The notes: generated from the sequence alone by a model not told the origin. A stretch of 43,151 bases of DNA from an uncultured Eubacteriales bacterium (GCA_900543085.1 UQQF01000014.1:1-43151), one strand, 5' to 3'. Positions 15,650 to 23,762 are shown, counted from the stretch's first letter. A program made the numbers and translations.

Positions 15650-16453
15650 TCACAGGGCTTCCGGCTGCGCGCCGGAGGCTAGCATATCGTCCGTCACGCG
15701 GCACGCGGCGTCCATGAGCGCGGCTCTGAACGAGCCGCTGCCGCGGTTCCCGCTCAGCTCGCCGGCCAGCTCGGAGCAGCGCTTCCAGTACAAGCTGGCG
15801 GCGCAGGCGGCCTTGAAGGCGTCGCGCTCCACGGCGGCGAAGGCTCCGCACAGCGCGCTGAGCATACAGCCGCTGCCGGTCACCAGGGGCATCAGACCGC
15901 TGCCGCCGGATATGGCGGCGGTGCGCTCCCCGTCCGATACGACGTCTTTCGCGCCCGTGAGCAGCACGGCGCAGCCGAGCTGCGCGGCCAGCGTGCGCGC
16001 CGCGCGCACCCGCTGCTCCAGGTCGGAGCGGCCGGGGCTGTCCACCCCCTGCTCCGAGGCTCCCAGCCCCAGCAGGGCTTCGGCCTCGGCGAGGTTCACG
16101 CGCACTATGTCGGGCGGGGCGGCGGACAGCAGGCTCGCGGCGTTTTTCAGCCGCCACTCGCCGGCGCCCACGCCCACGGGGTCGAGCACCACGGGCTTGC
16201 CGGAGAGCTTCGACTGCTCCAGGCAGATGCGCGCGGCGGCGTACTTTTCGCGCGAGGGTGTGCCGAGGTTCAGCACCGTCGCGTCGGCGATGCGGGTTAT
16301 CTCCTCCATCTCCTCAGGAGCCTCGGCCATCATGGGGCTGGCTCCGCAGGCGAGCAGGAGGTTCGCGCAGTCGTTGGCGGTGACTATATTCGATATGCAG
16401 TGCACCAGCGGGCGCTTTTCCCGCACTCCGGCGCAGACGGTGTAATCAGGCAT
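15650..16453 (-). CDS. thiM: Hydroxyethylthiazole kinase
   Basis: 267 residues. It phosphorylates the thiazole alcohol (THZ) with ATP in the salvage branch of thiamine synthesis. The ribokinase-like fold shows PLVHCISNIVTANDCAN at the substrate site, LDPVGVGAG, and the catalytic-cysteine motif VTGSGCMLSA. Its start overlaps the stop of thiW by 8 nt, so the thiazole precursor transporter and the kinase are co-translated. Both are under the TPP riboswitch at 17280-17358. The length is normal. Confidence 0.95.
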   Translation of the reverse strand: MPDYTVCAGVREKRPLVHCISNIVTANDCANLLLACGASPMMAEAPEEMEEITRIADATVLNLGTPSREKYAAARICLEQSKLSGKPVVLDPVGVGAGEWRLKNAASLLSAAPPDIVRVNLAEAEALLGLGASEQGVDSPGRSDLEQRVRAARTLAAQLGCAVLLTGAKDVVSDGERTAAISGGSGLMPLVTGSGCMLSALCGAFAAVERDAFKAACAASLYWKRCSELAGELSGNRGSGSFRAALMDAACRVTDDMLASGAQPEAL

Positions 16454-17003
16454 GGTTTCTGTTGTTGGTGCTCAGGCTCAGCTGCATACGGCGCAGCGCG
16501 CCGCCGGCCTTGAGCGCGTAGACGAGGACGCCGGCGATGATGGAGCCGACCACGGTGGAGATGAGGAACGGGATGATGTACGCGGTCACGGCCAGCGTGG
16601 CGGCGTCGGCGTTCATGAACAGGACGGAGACCGGCCAGGCGCACAGTCCGCCCAGCACGCCGGTGCCGAGCATCTCGGCCACGAGCGTGGCGGCGATGGC
16701 CGCGACGTCGTTCTTGTTCCTGAGCGCCTTGTACATGAGGCCGCAGCACAGCGCGCCTATCATGCTGCCGGGGAAGGCCATGAGACTGCCGAGGCTGAGG
16801 AGGTTACGGATGAGGCTGGCGCAGAAGGCCACGCCCACGCCGTAGCCGGGGCCGAGGAAGATGGCGCACAGGACGTTGACCATGTGCTGCGTCGGCGAGC
16901 ACTGGCTGCCGAACACGGGGAACTGGATGAACGCGCTGCCCACGACGGCGAGGGCGACGAATATGGCCGCAATGGCCAGCTTTTTGGTTTTTACGGATTG
17001 CAT
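16446..17003 (-). CDS. thiW: Thiamine precursor ECF transporter S component ThiW
   Basis: 185 residues from the ATG at 17003 (AGGGAGT upstream); a longer open frame upstream lacks a ribosome binding site. It is the substrate-binding membrane subunit of an ECF transporter for the thiazole precursor and uses a shared EcfAAT module encoded elsewhere. Five to six membrane segments and the ThiW-typical stretch GSQCSPTQHMVNVLCAIFLG are visible. Genetic coupling to thiM and the TPP riboswitch upstream support a thiazole substrate. Confidence 0.9.
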   Translation of the reverse strand: MQSVKTKKLAIAAIFVALAVVGSAFIQFPVFGSQCSPTQHMVNVLCAIFLGPGYGVGVAFCASLIRNLLSLGSLMAFPGSMIGALCCGLMYKALRNKNDVAAIAATLVAEMLGTGVLGGLCAWPVSVLFMNADAATLAVTAYIIPFLISTVVGSIIAGVLVYALKAGGALRRMQLSLSTNNRNHA

Positions 17004-17235
17004 TATCAACACTCCCTGAATTTGATATGCGGGAAAATGGCGCAAAGGCAGCGTCAACCCCCGCTAAGGCTTGGGTCGGTCGAGACTTACTGGTCTCCTC
17101 TCACGCCGGAACACGGCTTCCCATCGCTGCACATCGGCTCGGACGCAGGGCGCTCCCCCTCCGTCCGCTGCGGGACAAGTCCCGCGCGCCATTTAGTTTT
17201 CTGTCCCGCAAACCTCCTTCCGGGAAAGCACGGGG
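17004..17235. other. Leader between TPP riboswitch and thiW, with palindromes
   Basis: This 230-nt stretch is transcribed only when the riboswitch terminator is bypassed. It holds a GCGGGAC/GTCCCGC hairpin near 17169-17184 and other GC-rich inverted repeats, and I see no open frame with a ribosome binding site. Similar GCGGGAC.TCCCGC hairpins occur near 9661, so it may be a dispersed intergenic element. Confidence 0.4.
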
Positions 17236-17264
17236 CAAAGCAAAAGCCCCCCGTGCGGGAGGCT
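17236..17264 (-). terminator. Riboswitch terminator upstream of thiW
   Basis: On the minus strand AGCCTCCCG and CGGGGGGCT (17245-17264) form the stem, followed by TTTTGCTTT. It directly follows the TPP aptamer, as in transcription-terminating TPP riboswitches. Confidence 0.85.
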
Positions 17265-17279
17265 GTTTACTCGCTTATC

Positions 17280-17358
17280 CTCCCTACGTCGGCATTATCC
17301 GAATCAGGTCTAGGGTCGAGGCCTGCGCCTCCTCTCAGCCGTTTGGCTCCCCTGATAT
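17280..17358 (-). promoter_or_regulatory. TPP riboswitch controlling thiW-thiM
   Basis: The minus strand reads CAGGGGAGCC, then GGCTGAGAGGAGGC, then ACCTGATTCGGATAATGCC and GACGTAGGGA. These are the conserved P1/P2, J3-2 and J2-4 sequences of the thiamine pyrophosphate aptamer. TPP binding is expected to favour the terminator at 17236-17264. Confidence 0.96.
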
Positions 17359-17364
17359 GGCAAT

Positions 17365-17393
17365 ATTATCGCACCGGCGGCGTGATTTGTCAA
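17365..17393 (-). promoter_or_regulatory. Promoter of thiW-thiM
   Basis: TTGACA (17388-17393), a 17-bp spacer and GATAAT (17365-17370) lie immediately upstream of the TPP aptamer. Confidence 0.85.
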
Positions 17394-17426
17394 GCCGCCG
17401 GCGCTCCTTTTGCGCCCGAGCCGCGC

Positions 17427-18590
17427 TCAGGCCTTGGACGGTACCAGTTTGTTGACGATGTAGCAGAGCACCATCGTGATGACCACGGCGGGCAGGGTGT
17501 TGCCCACGGGCAGATCCACGTTCATCAGCAGGCGGTAGGCGATGAAGCCCAGCAGCCAGACGATGAGGTTCGGCCAGTCGAAGGCCTCCTTGAAGCTGTC
17601 CTTTTTCAGTATGAAGTACGTGGTGAGCTGCACGGCTATCATGGGCGCGAACACGCTGCCTATGAGATAGAGGAAGTTCGTGATGTCGTCCATGTTGAAG
17701 CGGCAGGCGCCTATCGTGCCTATGACGGTGACGATTATGCCCACAGTCCTGCCGTTGAGCTTTTTGGAGAGGCTCTCACAGGAGACGCCCGCGCTGAAGG
17801 CGTCGAGGAAGGTCGTGGTGACCGTGGAGAGCACGAGTATCAGCAGCGCGGGGATGCCGAGCCCGGCGCGGAGCATGATCTGGGCGATGTCGCTCTCGCC
17901 GGTGAAGATGGCCGCGCCCATGCCGATGACGTACATCCAGCAGCTCACGAGGCCGTAGGTCACGGTGCTGGCGAGGGTGGAGCGAAAGGGCTTTTCGCTC
18001 TCGCGCGTGTAGTCGCTTATGACGGGCAGCCAGCTCAGCGGCATACTGACGGCGAGCTCCACCGCCGCGCCGAAGGACATGGTCTCGGCGGCGGTGGCTC
18101 CGGGGTTGCCTCCGCGGAAGATGACCACGCAGAGCACCACGGTGAGCACGAACAGCAGCGCCATCGTTATCTTGTTGAGCAGGCCGAGGTTCGTAATGCC
18201 TATGGCTATCCATATGATTATCAGCACGCCTATGACGATGCTCCAGACCCAGACGCCGACCTCGAATATGCCGTTGGTGGCGACTGCGCCGTCGTAGATC
18301 ATGATGCCCGTCCAGCCGACGAGCTGCAGCACGTTCAGCAGTGCAAAGAGCAGGCCGCCGCGGTAGCCGAAGCTCATCTTCGTGGTCTCCATGGCGCTCT
18401 TGCGCTCGCGGCCGCCTATGAGTCCTGCGAGGAAGAACAGCACGCAGCCTATGACGTGGCCTACTATTATGGCCAGCAGACCCTTGCCCATGCCCAGGGG
18501 CGCGAAGTAGGTGCCGGTGAGTATCTCGGCCAGCGAGACCGCCGCGCCGAACCAGATAAGAGAGTTCTGGAAAGCTGTCGTTTTCTTCAT
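17427..18590 (-). CDS. cytX: Hydroxymethylpyrimidine transporter CytX (NCS1 family)
   Basis: 387 residues from the ATG at 18590 (GGAGGTG upstream, within the thiD end). About 12 hydrophobic segments are seen. The start LIWFGAAVSLAEILTGTYFAPLG is typical of NCS1 nucleobase permeases of the CytX group, which import the pyrimidine (HMP) precursor of thiamine. The gene starts one base after the thiD stop, so import and phosphorylation of HMP are coupled. It belongs to the thiE-thiD-cytX unit behind the TPP riboswitch at 20239-20316. Confidence 0.92.
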   Translation of the reverse strand: MKKTTAFQNSLIWFGAAVSLAEILTGTYFAPLGMGKGLLAIIVGHVIGCVLFFLAGLIGGRERKSAMETTKMSFGYRGGLLFALLNVLQLVGWTGIMIYDGAVATNGIFEVGVWVWSIVIGVLIIIWIAIGITNLGLLNKITMALLFVLTVVLCVVIFRGGNPGATAAETMSFGAAVELAVSMPLSWLPVISDYTRESEKPFRSTLASTVTYGLVSCWMYVIGMGAAIFTGESDIAQIMLRAGLGIPALLILVLSTVTTTFLDAFSAGVSCESLSKKLNGRTVGIIVTVIGTIGACRFNMDDITNFLYLIGSVFAPMIAVQLTTYFILKKDSFKEAFDWPNLIVWLLGFIAYRLLMNVDLPVGNTLPAVVITMVLCYIVNKLVPSKA

Positions 18591-18591
18591 T

Positions 18592-19398
18592 TTATCGCAC
18601 CTCCGCGGCGTATTCGCCCTTGAGGTCAAAGGCGTGGTTCATAGGTCCCCGGCCGTGGCCGAGGTCGAGCATGGCCGACAGCGCGCCGGATATGTAGGCC
18701 TTGGCGCGCTCGACGCTGTCGTGGAGGTTGAAGCCCTTGGCGAGGTTGGCCGCTATGGCGCTGGATAGCGTGCAGCCGGTGCCGTGGGTGTTGGGGTTGT
18801 CTATGCGCTTGCCCATGAACCACTGCGCCTCGCCGTCCGCCCACAGCAGGTCGTTGGCGTCGTTGAGGTCGTGGCCGCCCTTGCAGAGCACGGCGCAGGA
18901 AAAGCGCTCGGAAATCGTCCGCGCGGCCCGCTCCATGTCCTCGGGCGAGCTGATGGTCATGCCGGCGAGGATCTCGGCCTCCGGTATGTTGGGCGTGACC
19001 ACCTCGGCGATGGGCAGGAGCTTTGTCTCCAGCGCACCCACCGCGTCGTCGCGCAGCAGGCGCGAGCCGCTGGTCGCCACCATCACCGGGTCGACGACTA
19101 TGTGCCGCGCCTGATAGCGGCTCAGCCGCTCCGCTATCACTTCGATGAGTCCGCCGGACGAGACCATGCCTATCTTCACCGCGTCGGGGAAGATGTCCGT
19201 AAACACGGCGTCCAGCTCCTCTGCAAGGAACTCGGGCGTGGCCTCGAGTATGTCTGTGACGCCGAGAGTGTTCTGGGCAGTCAAGGCCGTGATGGCGCTC
19301 ATGGCAAACACGCCGTTGAGCGTCATGGTCTTGATGTCAGCCTGAATCCCGGCGCCTCCGCTGGAGTCGCTTCCAGCGATCGTCAATGCTGTTCTCAT
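18592..19398 (-). CDS. thiD: HMP/HMP-phosphate kinase ThiD
   Basis: 268 residues from the ATG at 19398, preceded by AAGGAG; a longer reading is not supported. It phosphorylates hydroxymethylpyrimidine twice to HMP-PP. Motifs: IAGSDSSGGAGIQADIK at the N-terminus, VVDPVMVATSG, and the catalytic NTHGTGCTLSSAIA near the C-terminus. The 125-nt gap to thiE contains a small inverted repeat (GCGAAG/CTTCGC) but no promoter that I can support, so it is probably co-transcribed with thiE. Confidence 0.95.
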   Translation of the reverse strand: MRTALTIAGSDSSGGAGIQADIKTMTLNGVFAMSAITALTAQNTLGVTDILEATPEFLAEELDAVFTDIFPDAVKIGMVSSGGLIEVIAERLSRYQARHIVVDPVMVATSGSRLLRDDAVGALETKLLPIAEVVTPNIPEAEILAGMTISSPEDMERAARTISERFSCAVLCKGGHDLNDANDLLWADGEAQWFMGKRIDNPNTHGTGCTLSSAIAANLAKGFNLHDSVERAKAYISGALSAMLDLGHGRGPMNHAFDLKGEYAAEVR

Positions 19399-19523
19399 AA
19401 TACTGTCTCCTTCCTCAGCATTGCGTTTTATATAGCGGTCTGAGGTGGTGCCCCCAACAGGCCGCTTTGCATCGCGAAGGCCGCCGCATGGCAGCTTCGC
19501 GCGTGCGCACATTCAAACTGCGC

Positions 19524-20162
19524 TCACAGCCGCTCGCACAGCGCGCGCATCTCGCGCGCGGCGGCTTCCACGTCCGGCTGGGCGAACAGGGCGCTGACCA
19601 CTGCCACTCCGGCCAGGCCGCGGCCGTACAGCTCGGAGATGTTGTCCTTGGTTATGCCGCCTATGGCCACGACGGGTATCTTCACCGCGCCGGTTATCTC
19701 GGCGAAGCCCTCGGGCGTGACGTACTGGCCGGAGACGTCCTTGGTGCTGGTGGCAAAGGCCGCGCCGGAGCCGAGGTAGTCTGCGCCCGCGCGCTCGGCG
19801 GCGAGCGCCTGCTCCACATTGTGCGCCGAGACGCCTATGATGCGCCCCGCGCCGAGCATGGCGCGCGCCTTCTCGCAGGCCATGTCGTCCTGGCCGACGT
19901 GCACGCCGTCCGCGCCGGACAGCAGCGCGACGTCCACGTTGTCGTTTATCACGCAGCGCACGTGGTTCTTGTGGCAGAGCTCGACTATCCAGCGGGCTTC
20001 GCTTAGGAACTCCCTGGGCGGCAGGTTCTTTTCCCGCACCTGTACGAAGGTCGCCCCGCCCTTGACGGCCGCCTCGACCTGGCGTATGACCCCGTCCGAG
20101 TCCCGCGCCCAGGCGCGGTCGGTGACGGCGTAGAGCTTCAGCTCACCGGGCATTATCTTCAT
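19524..20162 (-). CDS. thiE: Thiamine phosphate synthase ThiE
   Basis: 212 residues from the ATG at 20162 (AGGAGGT six bases upstream); the open frame runs further upstream into the riboswitch terminator and is rejected. It joins HMP-PP and thiazole phosphate to make thiamine phosphate. TIM-barrel motifs are QVREKNLPPREFL, CVINDNVDVALLSGADGVHVGQDD, YLGSGAAFATSTK and VVAIGGI. It is the first gene behind the second TPP riboswitch and completes the salvage route supplied by ThiM, ThiD and the two transporters. Confidence 0.95.
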   Translation of the reverse strand: MKIMPGELKLYAVTDRAWARDSDGVIRQVEAAVKGGATFVQVREKNLPPREFLSEARWIVELCHKNHVRCVINDNVDVALLSGADGVHVGQDDMACEKARAMLGAGRIIGVSAHNVEQALAAERAGADYLGSGAAFATSTKDVSGQYVTPEGFAEITGAVKIPVVAIGGITKDNISELYGRGLAGVAVVSALFAQPDVEAAAREMRALCERL

Positions 20163-20183
20163 GACATTACCTCCTGGACATGC

Positions 20184-20217
20184 AAAAAACGCCGGAAAAA
20201 GCCAAATAAGGCGTTTT
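20184..20217 (-). terminator. Riboswitch terminator upstream of thiE
   Basis: AAAACGCC (20186-20193) pairs with GGCGTTTT (20210-20217); on the minus strand the stem ends in six T residues and lies just ahead of the thiE ribosome binding site. Confidence 0.82.
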
Positions 20218-20238
20218 CGCGGCGTGTGCTGCAATATT

Positions 20239-20316
20239 TCCCTACGTTGGCATTATCCAAATCAGGTCTGCGGGTCGAGGCCAATGCCTCCTCTCAGCCG
20301 TTCGGCTCCCCGTTGT
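20239..20316 (-). promoter_or_regulatory. TPP riboswitch controlling thiE-thiD-cytX
   Basis: The minus strand carries CGGGGAGCC, GGCTGAGAGGAGGC, ACCTGATTTGGATAATGCC and AACGTAGGGA, the conserved aptamer words of the TPP class. The terminator at 20184-20217 follows it. It is a near copy in layout of the riboswitch at 17280-17358. Confidence 0.96.
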
Positions 20317-20324
20317 TACAATTT

Positions 20325-20353
20325 ATTATCTCACCCGTGTGCGGATTTGTCAA
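20325..20353 (-). promoter_or_regulatory. Promoter of thiE-thiD-cytX overlapping an upstream stop codon
   Basis: TTGACA (20348-20353), a 17-bp spacer and GATAAT (20325-20330). The TGA inside the -35 box is the stop codon of the C39-M14 gene. No terminator separates them, so read-through from that gene would enter the riboswitch. Confidence 0.85.
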
Positions 20354-22665
20354 GCGCCCCTTTGCCTCAGCCATTCGGCCACCGTGCGCGGGATGTCCAG
20401 CCCCCTCGCCAGGGTGCTGTCCACGGCGCGCTCAGTCTGCGGATTTGCGCCGAAGCCCAGCTCCACCGTCACCCCGGGCGCGCCCAGCGCCTCCTGGACA
20501 TAGTCCTTGTACCCTCCGGCGTCCAGCCCGGCCGTGTCGGAGATAGTGTAGCCCGTCAGGGCGCAGACCGCCGCCGCCAGGGAGCGCGACTCGCCGTTCA
20601 CCGCCGCGTCCGCGTACTCGGCGTAGATTACGCCGCCGGAGGTGTGCAGGCTAACCGTTGCGTCCGGCTGCACTCGGCGCGTGTATTCGGCCAGCGCACG
20701 GCTCTCGGGCTGATCCTCCGGCTGCGCGCCGCCGTACAGCTCGCTCGAGGGGGCGCTGCGGCCGTCCAGCTCCGCCCAGCCGGCGGAGAAGTTGCGGTTT
20801 ATGTCCACGCCCGCGGCGTTGGCCTTCCACTGCGCGGCGTACTCGCCCTCGTCCAGATCCGTATATCCCGCGGCCAGGTCTGCGGCGTAGATCTCGCGCT
20901 GAGCCTCCGACAGGGTGCGCGTGCGGCTTATCTCCACGCCGTCGGGGTTGACCATCGCTATGAAGTGGAAGCGCACGCCCTCCGGCACTCCGGCGCGCAG
21001 CAGGTGCTCCAGCTGCGCCGCGGCCAGCATCGAGGAGAGCATCTCCCGGCCGTGTATCCCCGCCTGGATTATGACCTCGAACTCCGCGCCCTCGGCACCG
21101 GCCGCCGCCGCGAGGATGCTCCGCCCGTCCACGCTGCGGCCTATCTCGCTGATGCTCAGCGCGCCGGGGAACTCGGCGGCGAGGGCGTAGAGGTCGCTTT
21201 GCAGCTCGTCGCAGCCGTAGTCCGCCGTGGGCTGCACGGTGCTCAGGCCGAAGTCCTCCCCCGGCCGGGATAAATAAGTGGCGAGCGCCCAGCCGCGCTC
21301 GCCTCCGTACTCGACCAGCGCGAAGGCGCCCTGCCAGCCCAGAAGGTCGACGGACGCTCCGCGCGGTATTCTGTTCATTTCGCCCGCCCCGGCGTCCGGC
21401 GCCGAGCGGAGCGTGACGTATTCGTCGCAGTCGGCCACCCACTCCCCGCCGTAGGCCGCCGGGTCGGACACGACCCCGGAGCTGTCCGCGCGCGCGATGT
21501 AGCTCGCGAGCACGTATCCGCGCTGACCCTGGTACTCGACGTAGACGAACTCGCCCGAGGCGCTTATGTAGGTCATCTGCGCGCCCTTTGGGATGGTGGT
21601 CACCGCCTCGGCGGAGGTGCTGGGCGCGGAGCGGAGCGTGATGAACTCCTCGCAGTCCGCGTACCAGGTGCTGCCGGCCAGGCTGTCCCCGCCGGAGGCG
21701 GAGGCGGCGCTGAAGCTCCACAGCTGGGCTATCTGCCCGGAGAGCTTCTCAAAGCTCCAGGTCTTGCGGCTCAGCTCGATGCTGTTGGGGTCGTAGACGT
21801 TGAAGCCGAAAAGGCCGCGGTCGTATATCACGATGAAGTGGCCGCTGGTGGTGAAGTCGCCGGGGAGCATACTGGCGATGATTATCTCGCCGTTCTCCAG
21901 GCGGGAGCGCATGGTCTCCTCGTCGGTGCTTATCGTCTCGCACTTCACGCCGAAGTCGCCCGCCCCCTGCGTGAACAGCGACCAGGCCGTGCCCGCGCCG
22001 GAGACGTAGTGCCCCGCGCTCTCGGCATAGTCGGCAATGCGCGCCGGCGTGGCCGAGGTGTTGCCCGTCAGCCCTATGACCACCATCGAGAGGCAGGTCG
22101 GGCCGCAGGCCGTTATCCCCATCACCGAGCTGCCGTAGGCGTGGTAGCCCCAGCGGGTGTCGTACTGGATGAGGTAGGGTATCTCGCCCTCGTCCACGGT
22201 TATGACGGCGTTCAGTCCGCTGTCGTCCGCCTGCCTGAACGGCATCAGCAGCGCGAAGTCCAGTTTCTCCCCGCCCTGCAGCGCGGTCTTGACGGCCTCC
22301 TCGGTATATATCTCTATGTGGTCGGCGATGAAGCGCAGCCGCTCGGCGAGGTCTTCCTCCTCGCTGGCCAGCGACTCCAGCTGCGCCACGTAGTCGGTGC
22401 CGCACTCGTTGACGGCCATCTCCGGCCTTATCTCGCCCGCGAGCGTGTTGAGCGAATAGCTCAGCTCGTTCTGGACGTTTTTCATGTCCGGCCCGGCGAA
22501 GGTGGTCAGCCCGTCGGTCAGTCGCCAGACAAAGAACAGCGCCAGCAGCAGTATAAGCGCGAATATCACAAGTCCCACGCGGCCGCGCCTGCGCCGCCTG
22601 CGGCGGTAGCGCCTCGGCGGGGCGTAGTAGTCGTCGCGGTAGTAGTCGTCCTCGTAGTAGGGCAC
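20350..22665 (-). CDS. Membrane-anchored C39-like protease / SH3 / M14 carboxypeptidase fusion
   Basis: 771 residues from the GTG at 22665, chosen because ACGGAGGTG lies six bases upstream (a TTG at 22683 overlaps that site). Order: Tyr/Asp-rich then Arg-rich cytoplasmic tail, one membrane segment (about 30-48), a C39_2-like domain (about 85-325; Cys187, His276, Asp292), two SH3-like domains (about 335-400 and 405-475), and an M14 zinc carboxypeptidase (about 490-771). M14 zinc ligands are His538 and Glu541 in GIHGREM and His674 in SLHTSG; the general base is Glu735 in TVELGFG. M14 enzymes with SH3 domains often cut gamma-D-Glu bonds in wall peptides, so a wall-hydrolysis role is likely. The C39 part is paralogous to the gene at 6137. 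Confidence 0.85.
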   Translation of the reverse strand: MPYYEDDYYRDDYYAPPRRYRRRRRRRGRVGLVIFALILLLALFFVWRLTDGLTTFAGPDMKNVQNELSYSLNTLAGEIRPEMAVNECGTDYVAQLESLASEEEDLAERLRFIADHIEIYTEEAVKTALQGGEKLDFALLMPFRQADDSGLNAVITVDEGEIPYLIQYDTRWGYHAYGSSVMGITACGPTCLSMVVIGLTGNTSATPARIADYAESAGHYVSGAGTAWSLFTQGAGDFGVKCETISTDEETMRSRLENGEIIIASMLPGDFTTSGHFIVIYDRGLFGFNVYDPNSIELSRKTWSFEKLSGQIAQLWSFSAASASGGDSLAGSTWYADCEEFITLRSAPSTSAEAVTTIPKGAQMTYISASGEFVYVEYQGQRGYVLASYIARADSSGVVSDPAAYGGEWVADCDEYVTLRSAPDAGAGEMNRIPRGASVDLLGWQGAFALVEYGGERGWALATYLSRPGEDFGLSTVQPTADYGCDELQSDLYALAAEFPGALSISEIGRSVDGRSILAAAAGAEGAEFEVIIQAGIHGREMLSSMLAAAQLEHLLRAGVPEGVRFHFIAMVNPDGVEISRTRTLSEAQREIYAADLAAGYTDLDEGEYAAQWKANAAGVDINRNFSAGWAELDGRSAPSSELYGGAQPEDQPESRALAEYTRRVQPDATVSLHTSGGVIYAEYADAAVNGESRSLAAAVCALTGYTISDTAGLDAGGYKDYVQEALGAPGVTVELGFGANPQTERAVDSTLARGLDIPRTVAEWLRQRGA

Positions 22666-22683
22666 ACCCTTCACCTCCGTCAA

Positions 22684-22706
22684 CTGTATTAAGTCATTTA
22701 ATACAG
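22684..22706. promoter_or_regulatory. 23-bp palindrome at the transcription start (operator)
   Basis: CTGTATTAA (22684-22692) and TTAATACAG (22698-22706) form a perfect inverted repeat with a 5-nt centre. It abuts the -10 box of the promoter at 22707-22735 and covers the start point. This is where a dimeric repressor (for example MarR- or GntR-like) would bind; which one is unknown. Confidence 0.7.
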
Positions 22707-22735
22707 ATTATACCCGCCTCCCGCACGCATGTCAA
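22707..22735 (-). promoter_or_regulatory. Consensus promoter of the C39-M14 gene
   Basis: TTGACA (22730-22735), a 17-bp spacer and TATAAT (22707-22712); all 12 positions match the consensus. So strong a promoter for a wall hydrolase probably needs repression, which fits the palindrome next to it. Confidence 0.88.
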
Positions 22736-22806
22736 GCCAAGCCCGGATTTAACATATATTTTACACGCTCTTGACCTTATTCTTGTGGCGTTATGCGCGG
22801 CGCGGG

Positions 22807-22815
22807 TGGTATAAT
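22807..22815 (+). promoter_or_regulatory. Extended -10 promoter of ppx-ppk
   Basis: TGGTATAAT (22807-22815) is an extended -10 element (TGn plus TATAAT). No -35 box is seen at the proper distance. Transcription would start near 22822, giving a leader of about 30 nt to the TTG start. Confidence 0.65.
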
Positions 22816-22850
22816 AATTATGTATGTCAATGTGTAAGAGAGGGATCGTA

Positions 22851-23762
22851 TTGTACAGCGTAATCGACATAGGCTCCAACACGATACGGCTGGTGGTCTA
22901 CCGCGTGGACGCGGAGGGGATCACGGCCATTTTGAACAACAAGTACACCGCCGGCCTGGCGGCATATATCGGCAAGGACGGCGCGCTCTCCGACGAGGGC
23001 ATAGAGCGGCTGGTGGACGTCATGGGCAAGTTCCGCGACGCGGTGGAGCTGCTGCCCGGCTGCGAGGTCTTCCCGTTCGCCACGGCCTCGCTGCGGAACG
23101 TCACGAACCGCGAGGAGGTCCTCCGCCGCGTAAAGGAGGCCACGGGCTTTGACATCCGCGTGCTCTCCGGCTACGAGGAGGCCATGCTGGACTACCACGG
23201 CGCCGTGCGCTCCATGCCCGGCGAGGAGGGCTTGCTGGTGGACGTCGGCGGCGGCAGCACGGAGCTGGTGTTTTTCAAGGGCGGCCGCGCGGCCGCGGCG
23301 AGGAGCGTACCGCTCGGCTCGCTGAGCCTTTTCAACAAGTGCGTCGGCGGCATCATACCCACGGCGGGCGAGCTGGCGGCCATGAAGGCCGAGGCCAGGA
23401 AGGCGCTCGCGGGCGTGCTGCCCGACTCTCAGGGCTACTCCGCGCAGCCGATGTGCGGCGTGGGCGGCACGGCGCGCGGCGCGCTGGCGCTCTACCGCGG
23501 CATGGTCGGCGAGCCGGGCGCGGAGGGCTACGACACGCAGTTCTTCTCCAAGGTGCTCCGGCAGGCGCAGGACAACCCCAAAAAGCTCACGCGGCGCATA
23601 CTCAAGATCGCGCCCGAGCGCATACACACCATGCTCCCCGGCATCGCACTGCTGAGCGCGGCGGCGGAGCTGTACGGCTCGCGCACCGTGGTCACCAGCA
23701 AGTACGGCGTGCGCGAGGGATATATGCTCAGCATACTTGAATCGAGAGGTATCCGCATATGA
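22851..23762 (+). CDS. ppx: Exopolyphosphatase / Ppx-GppA family phosphatase
   Basis: 303 residues from the TTG at 22851, which follows AGAGAGGGA; an ATG at 22824 would leave almost no leader. The family start YSVIDIGSNTIRLVVYRV is the ASKHA phosphate-1 loop; later come FATASLRNVTN, VDVGGGSTEL and GVGGTARG. It hydrolyses terminal phosphate from polyphosphate (or pppGpp). It is a short, single-domain member without the C-terminal HD part of long Ppx enzymes. The stop overlaps the ppk start as ATGA, so synthesis and breakdown of polyphosphate are co-translated. Confidence 0.92.
   Translation: MYSVIDIGSNTIRLVVYRVDAEGITAILNNKYTAGLAAYIGKDGALSDEGIERLVDVMGKFRDAVELLPGCEVFPFATASLRNVTNREEVLRRVKEATGFDIRVLSGYEEAMLDYHGAVRSMPGEEGLLVDVGGGSTELVFFKGGRAAAARSVPLGSLSLFNKCVGGIIPTAGELAAMKAEARKALAGVLPDSQGYSAQPMCGVGGTARGALALYRGMVGEPGAEGYDTQFFSKVLRQAQDNPKKLTRRILKIAPERIHTMLPGIALLSAAAELYGSRTVVTSKYGVREGYMLSILESRGIRI

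Noticed and set aside
20163..20234. N-terminal extension of the thiE frame
   Set aside because: It runs through the riboswitch terminator; the AGGAGGT and conserved start are at 20162.
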